The notes under the pieces are model-generated. The model was given only the letters and a program-made list of their open reading frames with translations. It searched no databases and was not told the DNA's origin. This document shows, piece after piece, positions 24,808-33,557 of a stretch of 64,000 nucleotides of DNA; the first letter of the stretch is position 1; each line of letters starts with the position of its first letter. The position numbers and the translations under genes were made by a program. This stretch comes from DASZUK01 sp963844575 (GTDB lineage Bacteria; Actinomycetota; Acidimicrobiia; Acidimicrobiales; RAAP-2), in NCBI GenBank assembly GCA_963844575.1, contig CAWJOU010000005.1:1736001-1800000 (forward strand), written 5' to 3'.

Positions 24808-27800
24808 ATGGCAATCGCCCCCCAGCGGTCCGGCATCGGGATCCGGCGGCACTTCACGACCGAAGGCGTGCACCCCTATGACGAGGTGCGCTGGGAGCGT
24901 CGCGACTCGCGGATCACGAACTACCGCGACGGGTCGGTCGCCTTCGAGCAGCTGGGGGTCGAGGTTCCCGACGACTGGAGCCTGAACGCCACCAACATCC
25001 TCGCCCAGAAGTACTTCCGGGGGACGCTCGGCACGCCGGAGCGGGAGTGGTCGCTCAAGCAGGTTGCCGACCGGGTCGTCGACACGCTGACCACGTGGGG
25101 GATCAAGGACGGCTACTTCGCCGACGACACCGAGGCCGAGGTCTTCCGGGACGAGCTGAAGCACCTCATCGTCCACCAGAAGGCCGCGTTCAACTCCCCG
25201 GTGTGGTTCAACATCGGCGTGGCCGGTGTCCCGCAGCAGGGCTCGGCGTGCTTCATCCTGTCCGTCGAGGACTCGATGGACTCGATCCTGAACTGGTACA
25301 CGGAGGAAGGCGTCATCTTCAAGGGCGGTTCCGGTGCCGGCGTGAACCTGTCCCGCATCCGGTCGTCCCACGAGCTGTTGAAGGGCGGTGGCACCGCGTC
25401 GGGCCCGGTCAGCTTCATGCGGGGCGCCGACGCGTCGGCCGGGACGATCAAGTCCGGGGGCAAGACCCGGCGGGCGGCCAAGATGGTGATCCTCGACGCC
25501 GACCACCCGGACGTCGAGGACTTCATCTGGTGCAAGGCCATCGAGGAGCGCAAGGCCCGCGTCCTGCGCGACGCCGGGTTCGACATGGACCTCGACGGCG
25601 CCGACAGCCACTCGACGCAGTACCAGAACGCCAACAACTCGGTCCGGGTCACCGACGAGTTCATGCAGGCCGTCGTCGACGGCGCCGATTGGGACCTGAC
25701 CGCCCGGATCGACGGTTCGCCGGTGCGGACGGTGAAGGCCCGGGACCTCTTCCGGCAGGTCGCCCACGCCGCCTGGGAGTGCGCCGACCCGGGGATGCAG
25801 TTCGACACGACGATCAACGAGTGGCACACCGCGCCGAACACCGGCCGGATCAACGGCTCGAACCCGTGCTTCCCGGGATCGGCTCGGGTGCACACCAACA
25901 AGGGCCTAATTCCCTTCTCCGAGCTGTTCGATCGGGCCAACAGAGGGGAGACCTTCGGGGTCTACACCCACGACGCCACCAATCAGGAGGTACCAGAGGA
26001 GCAGGTCCTGCTCACCGGCCCCGAGGCCTTCATGATCACCGGGTTCAACGACATTGTTCGCCTCCGGTTCGACAACGACATGGAACTTCGCTGTACGCCG
26101 GGGCACCGGATTTTCACGGTGAACCGGGGGTACGTGGAGGCTCGGCACCTGACCTTCACCGACGAGGTCAAGCTGCTCGACCTACCAGCGCCAGCCGTCG
26201 ACGCCGACCCGGGAATCCCGGTCTCTTCCGATCCCGACGACTACCGGGCCAAGGGTGACCACGCCGATCCGCTTCGCTTTCCCGACGAGTGGACGTCGGA
26301 ATTCGCCCATTACCTTGGCTGGCTGATCGGCGATGGCAGCACGTCGAACTCGGTGGTCGCGTCCATCTACGGGAGCGCCGAGGACCGGGACGAGATCCTG
26401 CCGGCTCACGCCGAGCTTCTGGAGTGGGTCAACGGCGACCGGCCGCTCAAGGTGTCCGAGCAGGCCAACGGGACCGCCCAGCTGCGCATGAGCCGGCGGG
26501 CCTTCAAGCGGTTCGTCGAGGCGCTCGGTGTTCGTCCGGTAAAGGGCCCTGAGAAGTCGGTGCCATGGTCCATCGAACAGGCGCCGGAGCACATCGCCGC
26601 CTCGTTCCTCCGGGGACTGTTCGATGCCGATGGGTGCGTGGTCCTGAACCGAGTTGGCGGCTCGTACGTTGGCCTGGGATCGACGTCGCCGGGGCTGCTC
26701 CAAGGGGTCCAACGGCTTCTCACCACCTTTGGCATCACGAGCCGGGTCTACAAGACGAAGGACGCCGCTAAGCGAGGTGCCTTCTCCTATACCAACAAGG
26801 CCGGCGAGACGGTCACCTACGGCAATTCGACCAGCTACGACCTGCGGATCACCTCGGGATCGATCGTGGCGTTCGCCGAGCACATTGGTTTCGGCCTCTC
26901 TCGCAAGGCGGCACTGTTGCGAGAGCTCATGATCGAGGCGCCCCGGGGGCCCTACGCCGCTCGTCGGACCGCCCACATCCTCGAGCGGACCAACGACGGG
27001 ACCGAGCTCACGTACAACCTGTCCGAGCCTCGGAACCACTCGTACATCGTGGACGGGGTAGTTGTCAGAAATTGCTCAGAGTACATGCATCTAGATAACT
27101 CAGCGTGCAATCTGGCCAGCCTGAACCTCATGAAATTCTTGAACGACGACGACACGTTCGACGTCGAGGGCTTCCGGTCGGCGGTGGCGGTCCTGTTCAC
27201 CGGACAGGAGATCATCGTCGGCAACGCCGACTACCCGACCGAGAAGATCGCCGAGAACTCCCGGCTCTTCCGGGAGCTCGGCATCGGCTACGCCAACCTG
27301 GGCGCCCTATTGATGGCCACCGGCCTGCCCTACGACTCCGACGCCGGCCGGGCGTGGGCGGGGGCCATCACTGCCCTCATGACCGGCCACGCGTACGCCA
27401 CGTCGGCCCGCATCGCCAGTCGGATGGGCCCGTTCGCCGGCTTCCACGAGAACGCCGAGCCGATGGTCAGCGTGCTGCGCAAGCACCAGGCGCAGGTCTC
27501 CAAGGTCGACGAGGACCTCGTCCCGCCGGAGCTGCTCTCGTCGGCTCAAGAGGCGTGGGACGAGGCGGTCGAGCTGGCCGAGCAGTACGGCGTGCGGAAC
27601 TCCCAGGCGTCGGTGCTGGCACCGACCGGCTGCTTGGTGGGAGGCACGCTGGTGTCGACTGGCCGCGGCCTGGTTCGGCTGCGCTCGCTCGGCGATCCGG
27701 ACGGCGAGAAGTGGCAGGATCTGGACATCGCCGTGGCAACTGATGAGGGTCCGCGCCAGGCGACCAAGTTCTTCGTGAACGGCTCGGAGCCGGTGGTGAC

Positions 27801-30195
27801 GGTGCGGACGTCTCGCGGTCACCGCGTGCGGGGGACGACGACGCACCGGATCAAGGTGGTGGACCCGACGACCGGTGAATGGGCGTGGCGCCGGTTCGCC
27901 GACGTGAGCGAGGGCGACCTCGTCCCCCTGGCGCTCGGATCCCTCGTCGGGGAGCCGCAGGAGGTTCCGCTGCCTCCGCTGGGGGACGCCTACTGGACCG
28001 GTGAGCACTACGTCCGGGTCCCGGACGGTATGACGGTCGCCCTCGCCGAGCTGGTCGGCTACTTCATGGGCGATGGGTCGCTGCACAGCCGAGGCTTGCG
28101 TTTCTGTGTAGCCGAGACGGACTTCGACGTGGCCGAACGGTTGGAGATGCTCGTAAAGGAGTGCTTCGGCGTACCGACGAAGATGGCGCCCAGGCGTGGC
28201 TACGTCGAGGTTCGCGTCGACTCGGTGCGGCTCGCCCTGTGGTGGCAGGCCTGCGGTTTCGCCAAGCGATCGCCCGCCGAGGGCCACACGGGGAAGGGGT
28301 ACGTCGCGCATGTTCCCGACGCTGTTCTCCATGCCAACGATCGGGAGGTCTACGCGGCATTCGTCCGAGGTCTCTTCGAGGCGGACGGCGATACCAGCGC
28401 CGGGTACCCGACGCTGAAGAACACGTCGGTGGGGATGGTGCACGACGTGCAGTCGGTACTGCTGGCGCTGGGCTTTCCCACGACCCTGTCGGTGAGGGAC
28501 CGGACGAAGGGGTCGAGCTGGGGGAGTGCCCCGCTGGCGACGCTGCGGCTCCTCAACGCCTCGTACAGCGAGCGTTGGCTTCGAGAGATCGGGTTCATGG
28601 GGGACCGGAAGAACGTCGGCGTGCACGTCGCCGACGCCGCGGTGGCCCAGACCGGGCGTATGGACTACGTGCCGCTGACCAGGGGCCTCGTTGATCGGCT
28701 GGCTCCGATCAACGATCGTCTCCGGAAGGTTCTGCTGATGGAATTGGCCCGCGGCAAGGTGAGCCGGCGGATCGCCACCGAGCTCTACGAGCGCACTGGG
28801 GATCCAGAGCTAGGCCGCCTGCTCGGGTTCTTCTTCGACACGGTCGCTTCGGCGGAGCTGACGGACGAGGAGCTCACCTACGACATGTCGGTGCCGGACA
28901 ACGTCACCTACGTCGCCAACGGGTTCGTCAGTCACAACACCATCGGCTTGCTCATGGATTGTGACACCACCGGGGTCGAGCCGGACCTGGGACTGGTCAA
29001 GACCAAGAAGCTGGTCGGTGGCGGGACGATGTCGATCGTCAACCAGACCGTCCCCCGAGCGCTCCATCAGCTCGGCTACGGCCCGGAGCAGGTCGACGAG
29101 ATCATCGCCTACATCGACGAGCACAAGACGATCGTCGGCGCGCCGTACGTGACGTCGGAGCACCTGGCCGTGTTCGCCTGCTCGATGGGCGACAACACGA
29201 TCCACTACTCCGGGCACGTCCGGATGATGGGCGCGGTCCAGCCGTTCATCAGCGGGGCGATCTCCAAGACCGTCAACATGCCCGAGGACGTCACCGTCGA
29301 GGACGTCGAGCAGCTCCACATCGACGCCTGGCGGCTGGGGGTCAAGGCGGTGGCCATCTACCGGGACAACTGCAAGGTGGCCCAGCCCCTCTCCATGACC
29401 AAGAAGGAGGGAGCGGTCGTCGAAGGCGGCGACGAGGCCCCTCCGGGATCCGAGGCCGAGGCTCGGGATCGGGCATCGGCGAAGCGGATCGCCGAGCTCG
29501 AGGCCGCCCTCGTCCACGAACAGCAGCGCCAGGCCGAGCCGCTCGTCGTCGGCGCCGTCCGGGAGCGACTGCCCCGCCAGCGACGGTCGAACACGTTCGC
29601 CTTCCGGGTCGCCGACTGCGAGGGGTACGTCACCGTCGGCGAGTACGAGGACGGTCGGCCCGGGGAGATGTTCATCAAGGTGTCCAAGCAGGGCTCGACC
29701 CTGGCCGGCATCATGGACGCCTTCTCGATCTCGCTCAGCCTCGGGTTGCAGCACGGGGTGCCGTTGGCGACGTACGTCCGGAAGTACTCGAACATGAAGT
29801 TCGAGCCGGCCGGGATCACCGACGACCCGGACCTGCGGATCGCCAGCAGCCTGATCGACTACATCATCCGCCGGGTCGCCCTCGCTTACCTCCCCTACGA
29901 GGACCGGGTGGAGCTCGGTGTGCTGTCCACGTCCGAGCGCATCCAGCCGACCCTTCCCGGCGTCGAGGAGAGCGCCACCCTCTCGGTCGGGATCGTCGAC
30001 GACGGTCCCTTCGTCGAGCCGGCGACGACCGTGGTAACCCCACCGGCCGACCCTCGGACCGGTGACGCCGCCACCACCCTGGCCCGGGCCGAGCAGCGCG
30101 ACGCGCCGTTCTGCTACAGCTGCGGCAACGTCATGCAGCGGGCTGGGTCCTGCTATGTCTGCGGGAGCTGCGGGTCGACCAGCGGCTGCTCGTAG
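24808..30195 (+). CDS. nrdJ: Adenosylcobalamin-dependent (class II) ribonucleotide reductase with two inteins
   Basis: A 1795-residue precursor; removing two inteins (402 and 436 residues) leaves a 957-residue NrdJ, the normal size. NrdJ reduces ribonucleotides to deoxyribonucleotides using vitamin B12 coenzyme and no second subunit. Extein landmarks: FNSPVWFNIGV and QGSACFILSVEDSMDSI near residues 125-155; FKGGSGAGVNLSRIR; NGSNP joined to CSEYMHLDNSACNLASLNLM; LAPTG joined to TIGLLMDCDTTGVEPD; and a C-terminal Cys-rich tail (CYSCGNVMQRAGSCYVC) that carries the redox cysteines. Start at ATG 24808 with AGAGGAG 7 nt upstream. Inteins sit in the active-site motifs, so activity needs splicing. 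Two candidate NrdR boxes lie upstream. Confidence 0.95.
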   Translation: MAIAPQRSGIGIRRHFTTEGVHPYDEVRWERRDSRITNYRDGSVAFEQLGVEVPDDWSLNATNILAQKYFRGTLGTPEREWSLKQVADRVVDTLTTWGIKDGYFADDTEAEVFRDELKHLIVHQKAAFNSPVWFNIGVAGVPQQGSACFILSVEDSMDSILNWYTEEGVIFKGGSGAGVNLSRIRSSHELLKGGGTASGPVSFMRGADASAGTIKSGGKTRRAAKMVILDADHPDVEDFIWCKAIEERKARVLRDAGFDMDLDGADSHSTQYQNANNSVRVTDEFMQAVVDGADWDLTARIDGSPVRTVKARDLFRQVAHAAWECADPGMQFDTTINEWHTAPNTGRINGSNPCFPGSARVHTNKGLIPFSELFDRANRGETFGVYTHDATNQEVPEEQVLLTGPEAFMITGFNDIVRLRFDNDMELRCTPGHRIFTVNRGYVEARHLTFTDEVKLLDLPAPAVDADPGIPVSSDPDDYRAKGDHADPLRFPDEWTSEFAHYLGWLIGDGSTSNSVVASIYGSAEDRDEILPAHAELLEWVNGDRPLKVSEQANGTAQLRMSRRAFKRFVEALGVRPVKGPEKSVPWSIEQAPEHIAASFLRGLFDADGCVVLNRVGGSYVGLGSTSPGLLQGVQRLLTTFGITSRVYKTKDAAKRGAFSYTNKAGETVTYGNSTSYDLRITSGSIVAFAEHIGFGLSRKAALLRELMIEAPRGPYAARRTAHILERTNDGTELTYNLSEPRNHSYIVDGVVVRNCSEYMHLDNSACNLASLNLMKFLNDDDTFDVEGFRSAVAVLFTGQEIIVGNADYPTEKIAENSRLFRELGIGYANLGALLMATGLPYDSDAGRAWAGAITALMTGHAYATSARIASRMGPFAGFHENAEPMVSVLRKHQAQVSKVDEDLVPPELLSSAQEAWDEAVELAEQYGVRNSQASVLAPTGCLVGGTLVSTGRGLVRLRSLGDPDGEKWQDLDIAVATDEGPRQATKFFVNGSEPVVTVRTSRGHRVRGTTTHRIKVVDPTTGEWAWRRFADVSEGDLVPLALGSLVGEPQEVPLPPLGDAYWTGEHYVRVPDGMTVALAELVGYFMGDGSLHSRGLRFCVAETDFDVAERLEMLVKECFGVPTKMAPRRGYVEVRVDSVRLALWWQACGFAKRSPAEGHTGKGYVAHVPDAVLHANDREVYAAFVRGLFEADGDTSAGYPTLKNTSVGMVHDVQSVLLALGFPTTLSVRDRTKGSSWGSAPLATLRLLNASYSERWLREIGFMGDRKNVGVHVADAAVAQTGRMDYVPLTRGLVDRLAPINDRLRKVLLMELARGKVSRRIATELYERTGDPELGRLLGFFFDTVASAELTDEELTYDMSVPDNVTYVANGFVSHNTIGLLMDCDTTGVEPDLGLVKTKKLVGGGTMSIVNQTVPRALHQLGYGPEQVDEIIAYIDEHKTIVGAPYVTSEHLAVFACSMGDNTIHYSGHVRMMGAVQPFISGAISKTVNMPEDVTVEDVEQLHIDAWRLGVKAVAIYRDNCKVAQPLSMTKKEGAVVEGGDEAPPGSEAEARDRASAKRIAELEAALVHEQQRQAEPLVVGAVRERLPRQRRSNTFAFRVADCEGYVTVGEYEDGRPGEMFIKVSKQGSTLAGIMDAFSISLSLGLQHGVPLATYVRKYSNMKFEPAGITDDPDLRIASSLIDYIIRRVALAYLPYEDRVELGVLSTSERIQPTLPGVEESATLSVGIVDDGPFVEPATTVVTPPADPRTGDAATTLARAEQRDAPFCYSCGNVMQRAGSCYVCGSCGSTSGCS
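25867..27072 (+). mobile_element. Intein 1 in nrdJ (402 aa, LAGLIDADG endonuclease)
   Basis: In-frame insertion between NGSNP and CSEYM, residues 354-755. It starts with Cys (CFPGSARVHTNKG), has block B TPGHRIFTVNRGY, two LAGLIDADG-type motifs (YLGWLIGDGS near 503-512 and FLRGLFDADG near 600-609), and ends NHSYIVDGVVVRN before the +1 Cys. The last residue is Asn as needed, but the usual His before it is Arg. Endonuclease and splicing parts look full length, so it may be a mobile homing element. Confidence 0.93.
27631..28938 (+). mobile_element. Intein 2 in nrdJ (436 aa, LAGLIDADG endonuclease)
   Basis: In-frame insertion between SVLAPTG and TIGLLMD, residues 942-1377. It begins CLVGGTLVSTGRGLVRL, has a block B THRIKVVDP, endonuclease motifs GYFMGDGSLH near 1083-1092 and FVRGLFEADGDTS near 1184-1196, and ends NVTYVANGFVSHN before Thr. 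Cys1, the His-Asn pair and a +1 Thr make a complete class 1 intein. Residue similarity to intein 1 is low, so they were acquired separately. Confidence 0.93.
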
Positions 30196-30210
30196 TCCCG
30201 ACCACGCTCG

Positions 30211-30594
30211 TCAGCGCGGCACGACGGTTACCGCGCAGCGCGGTCCGACGGCGCGACTGAGCCGAGCGTCGGCGGTGACCAACGCGCAGTCCAAGGACTC
30301 GGCCAGCGCGAGGTACGTCGCGTCGTAGGCCGAGATCGTGTCCCGCAATTCCCACACGCGGCCGAGGAGACCGACCATCGGGTAGCGCGTCACGCCGAGG
30401 CGTTGCCACGTCTGCAACGCCCTCACCGCGTGAGCTCCTCCCAGCGTCCCGGCGGCCACCAGACGGCGAAGGCTGCTCGCCACTTCCGCGTCCGCGAGGT
30501 GCGGGATGTGCACCTGGTCTTCGCCGACCACGCGACGAGCTGGGCCGGCGTCGAGCAACGCGGCTACCGCGGCCGACGCGTCCAGGACGATCAC
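30211..30594 (-). CDS. vapC: VapC-type PIN-domain toxin
   Basis: A 127-residue PIN-domain ribonuclease of a type II toxin-antitoxin system. Acidic active-site residues are in place: Asp5 in MIVLDASAA, Glu37 in LADAEVAS, Asp91 in SAYDATYLALAE and Asp109 in VTADARL. VapC toxins cleave tRNA or rRNA and stop translation when free of antitoxin. It starts at a GTG that overlaps the antitoxin stop by 4 nt (GTGA at 30594-30591), typical of coupled vapBC operons. The length is normal, so it is probably functional. Confidence 0.92.
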   Translation of the reverse strand: MIVLDASAAVAALLDAGPARRVVGEDQVHIPHLADAEVASSLRRLVAAGTLGGAHAVRALQTWQRLGVTRYPMVGLLGRVWELRDTISAYDATYLALAESLDCALVTADARLSRAVGPRCAVTVVPR

Positions 30595-30812
30595 CGACCG
30601 GCTCGGCCCGCGTCCAGCTCAGCGACGATCGTCTCGGTCGTGATGTCGAGGTCGGGAAGGGTGCCGAGCAGGGCCGGATTGTCGGCCCGGCGCGATACCT
30701 CGGCCAGCTCTCGGGTCGCCACCGCGCTGACCGACGAGCCGTCGCGTGCCGCCAAGCGCTCGAGGCGCTCGACGACGTCGTCGGGCACATTGCGCAGGTA
30801 CAAGGTTCTCAT
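30591..30812 (-). CDS. vapB: VapB/FitA-like ribbon-helix-helix antitoxin
   Basis: A 73-residue antitoxin. The N-terminal LYLRNVPDDVVERLERLAAR and SSVSAVATRELAEVSRR form a ribbon-helix-helix DNA-binding domain as in FitA/VapB, and the C-terminal tail (from about 48) would wrap the toxin. The complex usually represses its own promoter. An inverted repeat lies just upstream (30834-30848). Confidence 0.9.
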   Translation of the reverse strand: MRTLYLRNVPDDVVERLERLAARDGSSVSAVATRELAEVSRRADNPALLGTLPDLDITTETIVAELDAGRAGR

Positions 30813-30820
30813 GTCGCATT

Positions 30821-30848
30821 ATGTTAGCAATACGTTGCAGAGTGCAAC
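30821..30848 (-). promoter_or_regulatory. vapBC promoter and candidate operator
   Basis: On the minus strand a TAACAT box (30826-30821) is 8 nt from the vapB ATG, leaving no ribosome site. Just upstream is a perfect dyad GTTGCA-N3-TGCAAC (30834-30848), a good candidate for the VapBC operator. Confidence 0.5.
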
Positions 30849-30911
30849 ACACACCGAGACGCCGATGACAGCACAGCGAATTCGACTACGCCACCGGGCG
30901 GCCGCCGATGC

Positions 30912-31670
30912 CTACTGGCTAGGGACGTCCGCGGGCAACGAGGTACTGAACAGGCTCGACAGGGCGTCCCAATGCCGCTCCGCCGCCGCCGGGTCGTAGT
31001 GGGGGTTGTCCGGCACGGCGAAGCCGTGCTCGGCCGGGTAGGTCTCGATCGTGTGCGCCACCCCCGCGGCCGTCAACGCCTGTTCCAGCCGCTCGTGCTG
31101 GTCGGGTGGGAAGGAGGCGTCACCGGTCGCCGCTCCGACGTACACCGTCGCCGTCATGGCGCCGGCCAGTAGGTGGGGGCTCCCGGGTTGGTCAGCCGCG
31201 GCGAGGCTCCCGGCATGGAATGCCGCAGCCGCCGCGACCCGGTCGCCCTGACTGCCGGCGGCGAGGAGCGACAGCCGTCCCCCGATGCAGTAGCCGGTCG
31301 TGCCGACCGCCCCGCCCGTCGTCTCGGGGAGGGTGGTCAAGAAACCGACATGGGCGCGGGCGTCACGGATGGCCATGTCCGCGGTGACGCTCCGCACCAG
31401 GCCCATCAGCCGCTCCAGCTCCGCCGGATCGCCGAACGCGGACGGCATATCGAATGGCGCGAACCCGCCGGAGCGGTAGTAGATGTCGGGCACCAACGTC
31501 ACGTAGCCCAGGCTGGTCAGCCGCTCGGCCATATCGCGCAGGGTGTCGCGCAGCCCCCCGGCATCGGGGTACAGGATCGCCGCCGGCCAGGGGCCTTCGC
31601 CGTCTGGGACGTGGAGCGAGGCGGTGCTCGTACCGTCCTCGGTGGTGATCTCGACATTGCGTTGCGCCAT
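30912..31670 (-). CDS. Dienelactone hydrolase family protein
   Basis: A 252-residue alpha/beta hydrolase. The start ATG at 31670 has GGGAGG 5 nt upstream; an in-frame ATG at 31697 is less likely. The nucleophile is Cys in TTGYCIGGRLSLL, the acid an Asp in ATGDASFPPDQ, and the base the His in YPAEHGFAVP, the Cys-Asp-His triad typical of dienelactone hydrolases. The substrate is unknown; many family members hydrolyse lactones or other esters in aromatic degradation. A second, less similar family member is at 59185-59928. It diverges from the MFS transporter gene. Confidence 0.87.
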   Translation of the reverse strand: MAQRNVEITTEDGTSTASLHVPDGEGPWPAAILYPDAGGLRDTLRDMAERLTSLGYVTLVPDIYYRSGGFAPFDMPSAFGDPAELERLMGLVRSVTADMAIRDARAHVGFLTTLPETTGGAVGTTGYCIGGRLSLLAAGSQGDRVAAAAAFHAGSLAAADQPGSPHLLAGAMTATVYVGAATGDASFPPDQHERLEQALTAAGVAHTIETYPAEHGFAVPDNPHYDPAAAERHWDALSSLFSTSLPADVPSQ

Positions 31671-31785
31671 CTCGGCCTCCCGCCCATCGCCCAGCACGAA
31701 CCGTCCTGACCCTAACGGCGGCGCTCTCCGCGCCCCCTCGGCGACGGCGGTTGGAAACGCCGCCAGCCGGGGTAAAGCGTTCTCA

Positions 31786-31799
31786 CTGACGGACGTCAG
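31786..31799 (+). promoter_or_regulatory. Candidate operator, inverted repeat CTGACG-N2-CGTCAG
   Basis: A perfect 14-bp dyad (CTGACGGACGTCAG) ends 14 bp before the MFS transporter ATG and right before its ribosome site. A repressor bound here would block transcription or elongation. The cognate regulator is not identified. Confidence 0.35.
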
Positions 31800-31813
31800 A
31801 GGGAGGGACGGAG

Positions 31814-33358
31814 ATGTCCACGTTGGACGTAGAGCGTCGGACCTCGTCGGGGGACGGGGTCATCCGGAGCCTGATCCCGGCCCGGCTGGACCGGTTGGGC
31901 TGGTCGAGGTTCCACACCATGTTGGTCGTGGCCCTCGGGGTGGCCTGGGTCCTCGACGGCCTGGAGATCACGATCGCCAGCAACGTCACCGCCCTGGTCA
32001 GCAAGCCGCAGGCGCTGAACCTCTCCTCCTCCGAGGTCGCCTTCGCCGTGGGGACGGTCTACCTCCTGGGCGAGGTGTTCGGCGCCCTGTTCTTCGGTCG
32101 CCTGTCGGACAAGTGGGGCCGACGGAACCTGTTCATGATCACCCTGGGCGTGTACCTCTTCGGCGGGCTCATGTCGGCGCTCACCTTCGGTCACACACAT
32201 TTCTGGGTCTACTGGGTGTGGGCCTCCCGGTTCATCGCCGGGGCGGGCATCGGCGGCGAGTACGCCGCCATCAACTCGGCCATCGACGAGCTGATCCCGG
32301 CCAAGTACCGGGGCCGGGTCGACATCGCCGTCAACGGGACCTACTGGGCCGGCGCCCTCATCGCCACCGTCCTGACCATCCTGGTGGTCGACAAGCTGCC
32401 GGTCAGCTACGGGTGGCGGGTTGGCTTCCTCTTCGGCCCCGCCCTCGGCTTCATCATCCTCTTCGTCCGCAAGAACCTTCCCGAGAGCCCCCGCTGGCTG
32501 CTCATGCATGGTCGGGAGAAGGAGGCGGAGGCGGCGGTCGCGCAGATCGAGGAGGCGACGAAGTCCTCCGGGGGCACCTTGGGGGAGGTCGACGAGTCCA
32601 AGGCCATCGAGATCACGCCGGCCACCAACATCGGTTTCATCACCCTGGCCCGCACCCTCTTCGTGCGGTACCCGAAGCGGTCGATCCTGGGGGCGACCCT
32701 GATGATCACCCAGTCGTTCCTCTACAACGCCATCTTCTTCACCTACGCGCTGGTGCTGACCAAGATCTACACAGTGCCGGCCACTGATACGGCCTATTAC
32801 TTCATCTTCTTCGCCGCGGGGAACCTGATCGGGCCGTTGACCCTCGGGCACCTCTTCGACACCCTCGGTCGACGGATCATGATCGCCGGGACCTACCTGG
32901 TGGCCGGGTCGTTGCTGGTCGTCAGCGCGCTCATGTTCGACGCGGGGTGGCTCAATGCCGTCACCCAGACGGTCTGCTGGTGCGTGATCTTCTTCTTCGC
33001 CTCGGCCGGGGCCAGCGCCGCCTACCTGACGGTGAGCGAGATCTTCCCGGTCGAGGTCCGAGCGAAGGCCATCGCCGTCTTCTTCGCCATCGCCCAGTCC
33101 TTCGGCGCCCTGGGGCCCTGGCTCTACGGCTTCCTGATCGGCAATGGCCAGGACCACTTCCGGCTCTTCATCGGCTACCTCATCGGGGCCGCCGTCATGA
33201 TGATCGGTGGCCTCGTCGAGGTCTTCCTCGGGGTCAACGCCGAGGGGAAGTCGCTGGAGGACGTGGCGAGCCCGCTCTCCTCGATCTCCCAACCGTCGCC
33301 CCACCTGTCCAACATCACCGGCGCCCCTCGACCACCGGCCGCCCGAACGGTCTTGTAG
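31814..33358 (+). CDS. Major facilitator superfamily metabolite/sugar:H+ symporter
   Basis: A 514-residue transporter with 12 predicted helices. Motif A is FFGRLSDKWGRRNLF between helices 2 and 3, and a sugar-porter-like ASRFIAGAGIGGEYAAINS and RGRVDIAVNGTYWAG occur near helices 4 and 5, as in the metabolite:H+ symporter or aromatic-acid uptake groups. A central loop (about residues 230-275) and a Ser/Pro-rich tail are cytosolic. The RBS GGAGGGACGGAG precedes the ATG. It faces the dienelactone hydrolase gene, so the pair could handle uptake and cleavage of a lactone or ester (inference). Confidence 0.88.
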   Translation: MSTLDVERRTSSGDGVIRSLIPARLDRLGWSRFHTMLVVALGVAWVLDGLEITIASNVTALVSKPQALNLSSSEVAFAVGTVYLLGEVFGALFFGRLSDKWGRRNLFMITLGVYLFGGLMSALTFGHTHFWVYWVWASRFIAGAGIGGEYAAINSAIDELIPAKYRGRVDIAVNGTYWAGALIATVLTILVVDKLPVSYGWRVGFLFGPALGFIILFVRKNLPESPRWLLMHGREKEAEAAVAQIEEATKSSGGTLGEVDESKAIEITPATNIGFITLARTLFVRYPKRSILGATLMITQSFLYNAIFFTYALVLTKIYTVPATDTAYYFIFFAAGNLIGPLTLGHLFDTLGRRIMIAGTYLVAGSLLVVSALMFDAGWLNAVTQTVCWCVIFFFASAGASAAYLTVSEIFPVEVRAKAIAVFFAIAQSFGALGPWLYGFLIGNGQDHFRLFIGYLIGAAVMMIGGLVEVFLGVNAEGKSLEDVASPLSSISQPSPHLSNITGAPRPPAARTVL

Positions 33359-33557
33359 CTGCCGCCACGGTCGAGGCGGGCATCACCGCCTTCCCGGCGG
33401 CCGGCCGGCGGACCGGACGGGCACCACCGCCGGGATCGGACGCAGGCGATCGTGCCTGGTCGTGGCGGTTGGGGTCCGCGCCCCGACCGACCAACCGTGG
33501 TTCACTGATCGGCGACGGTCAGCCGGACGGCGACCGACGAACCGGTGGAGGAACCCG

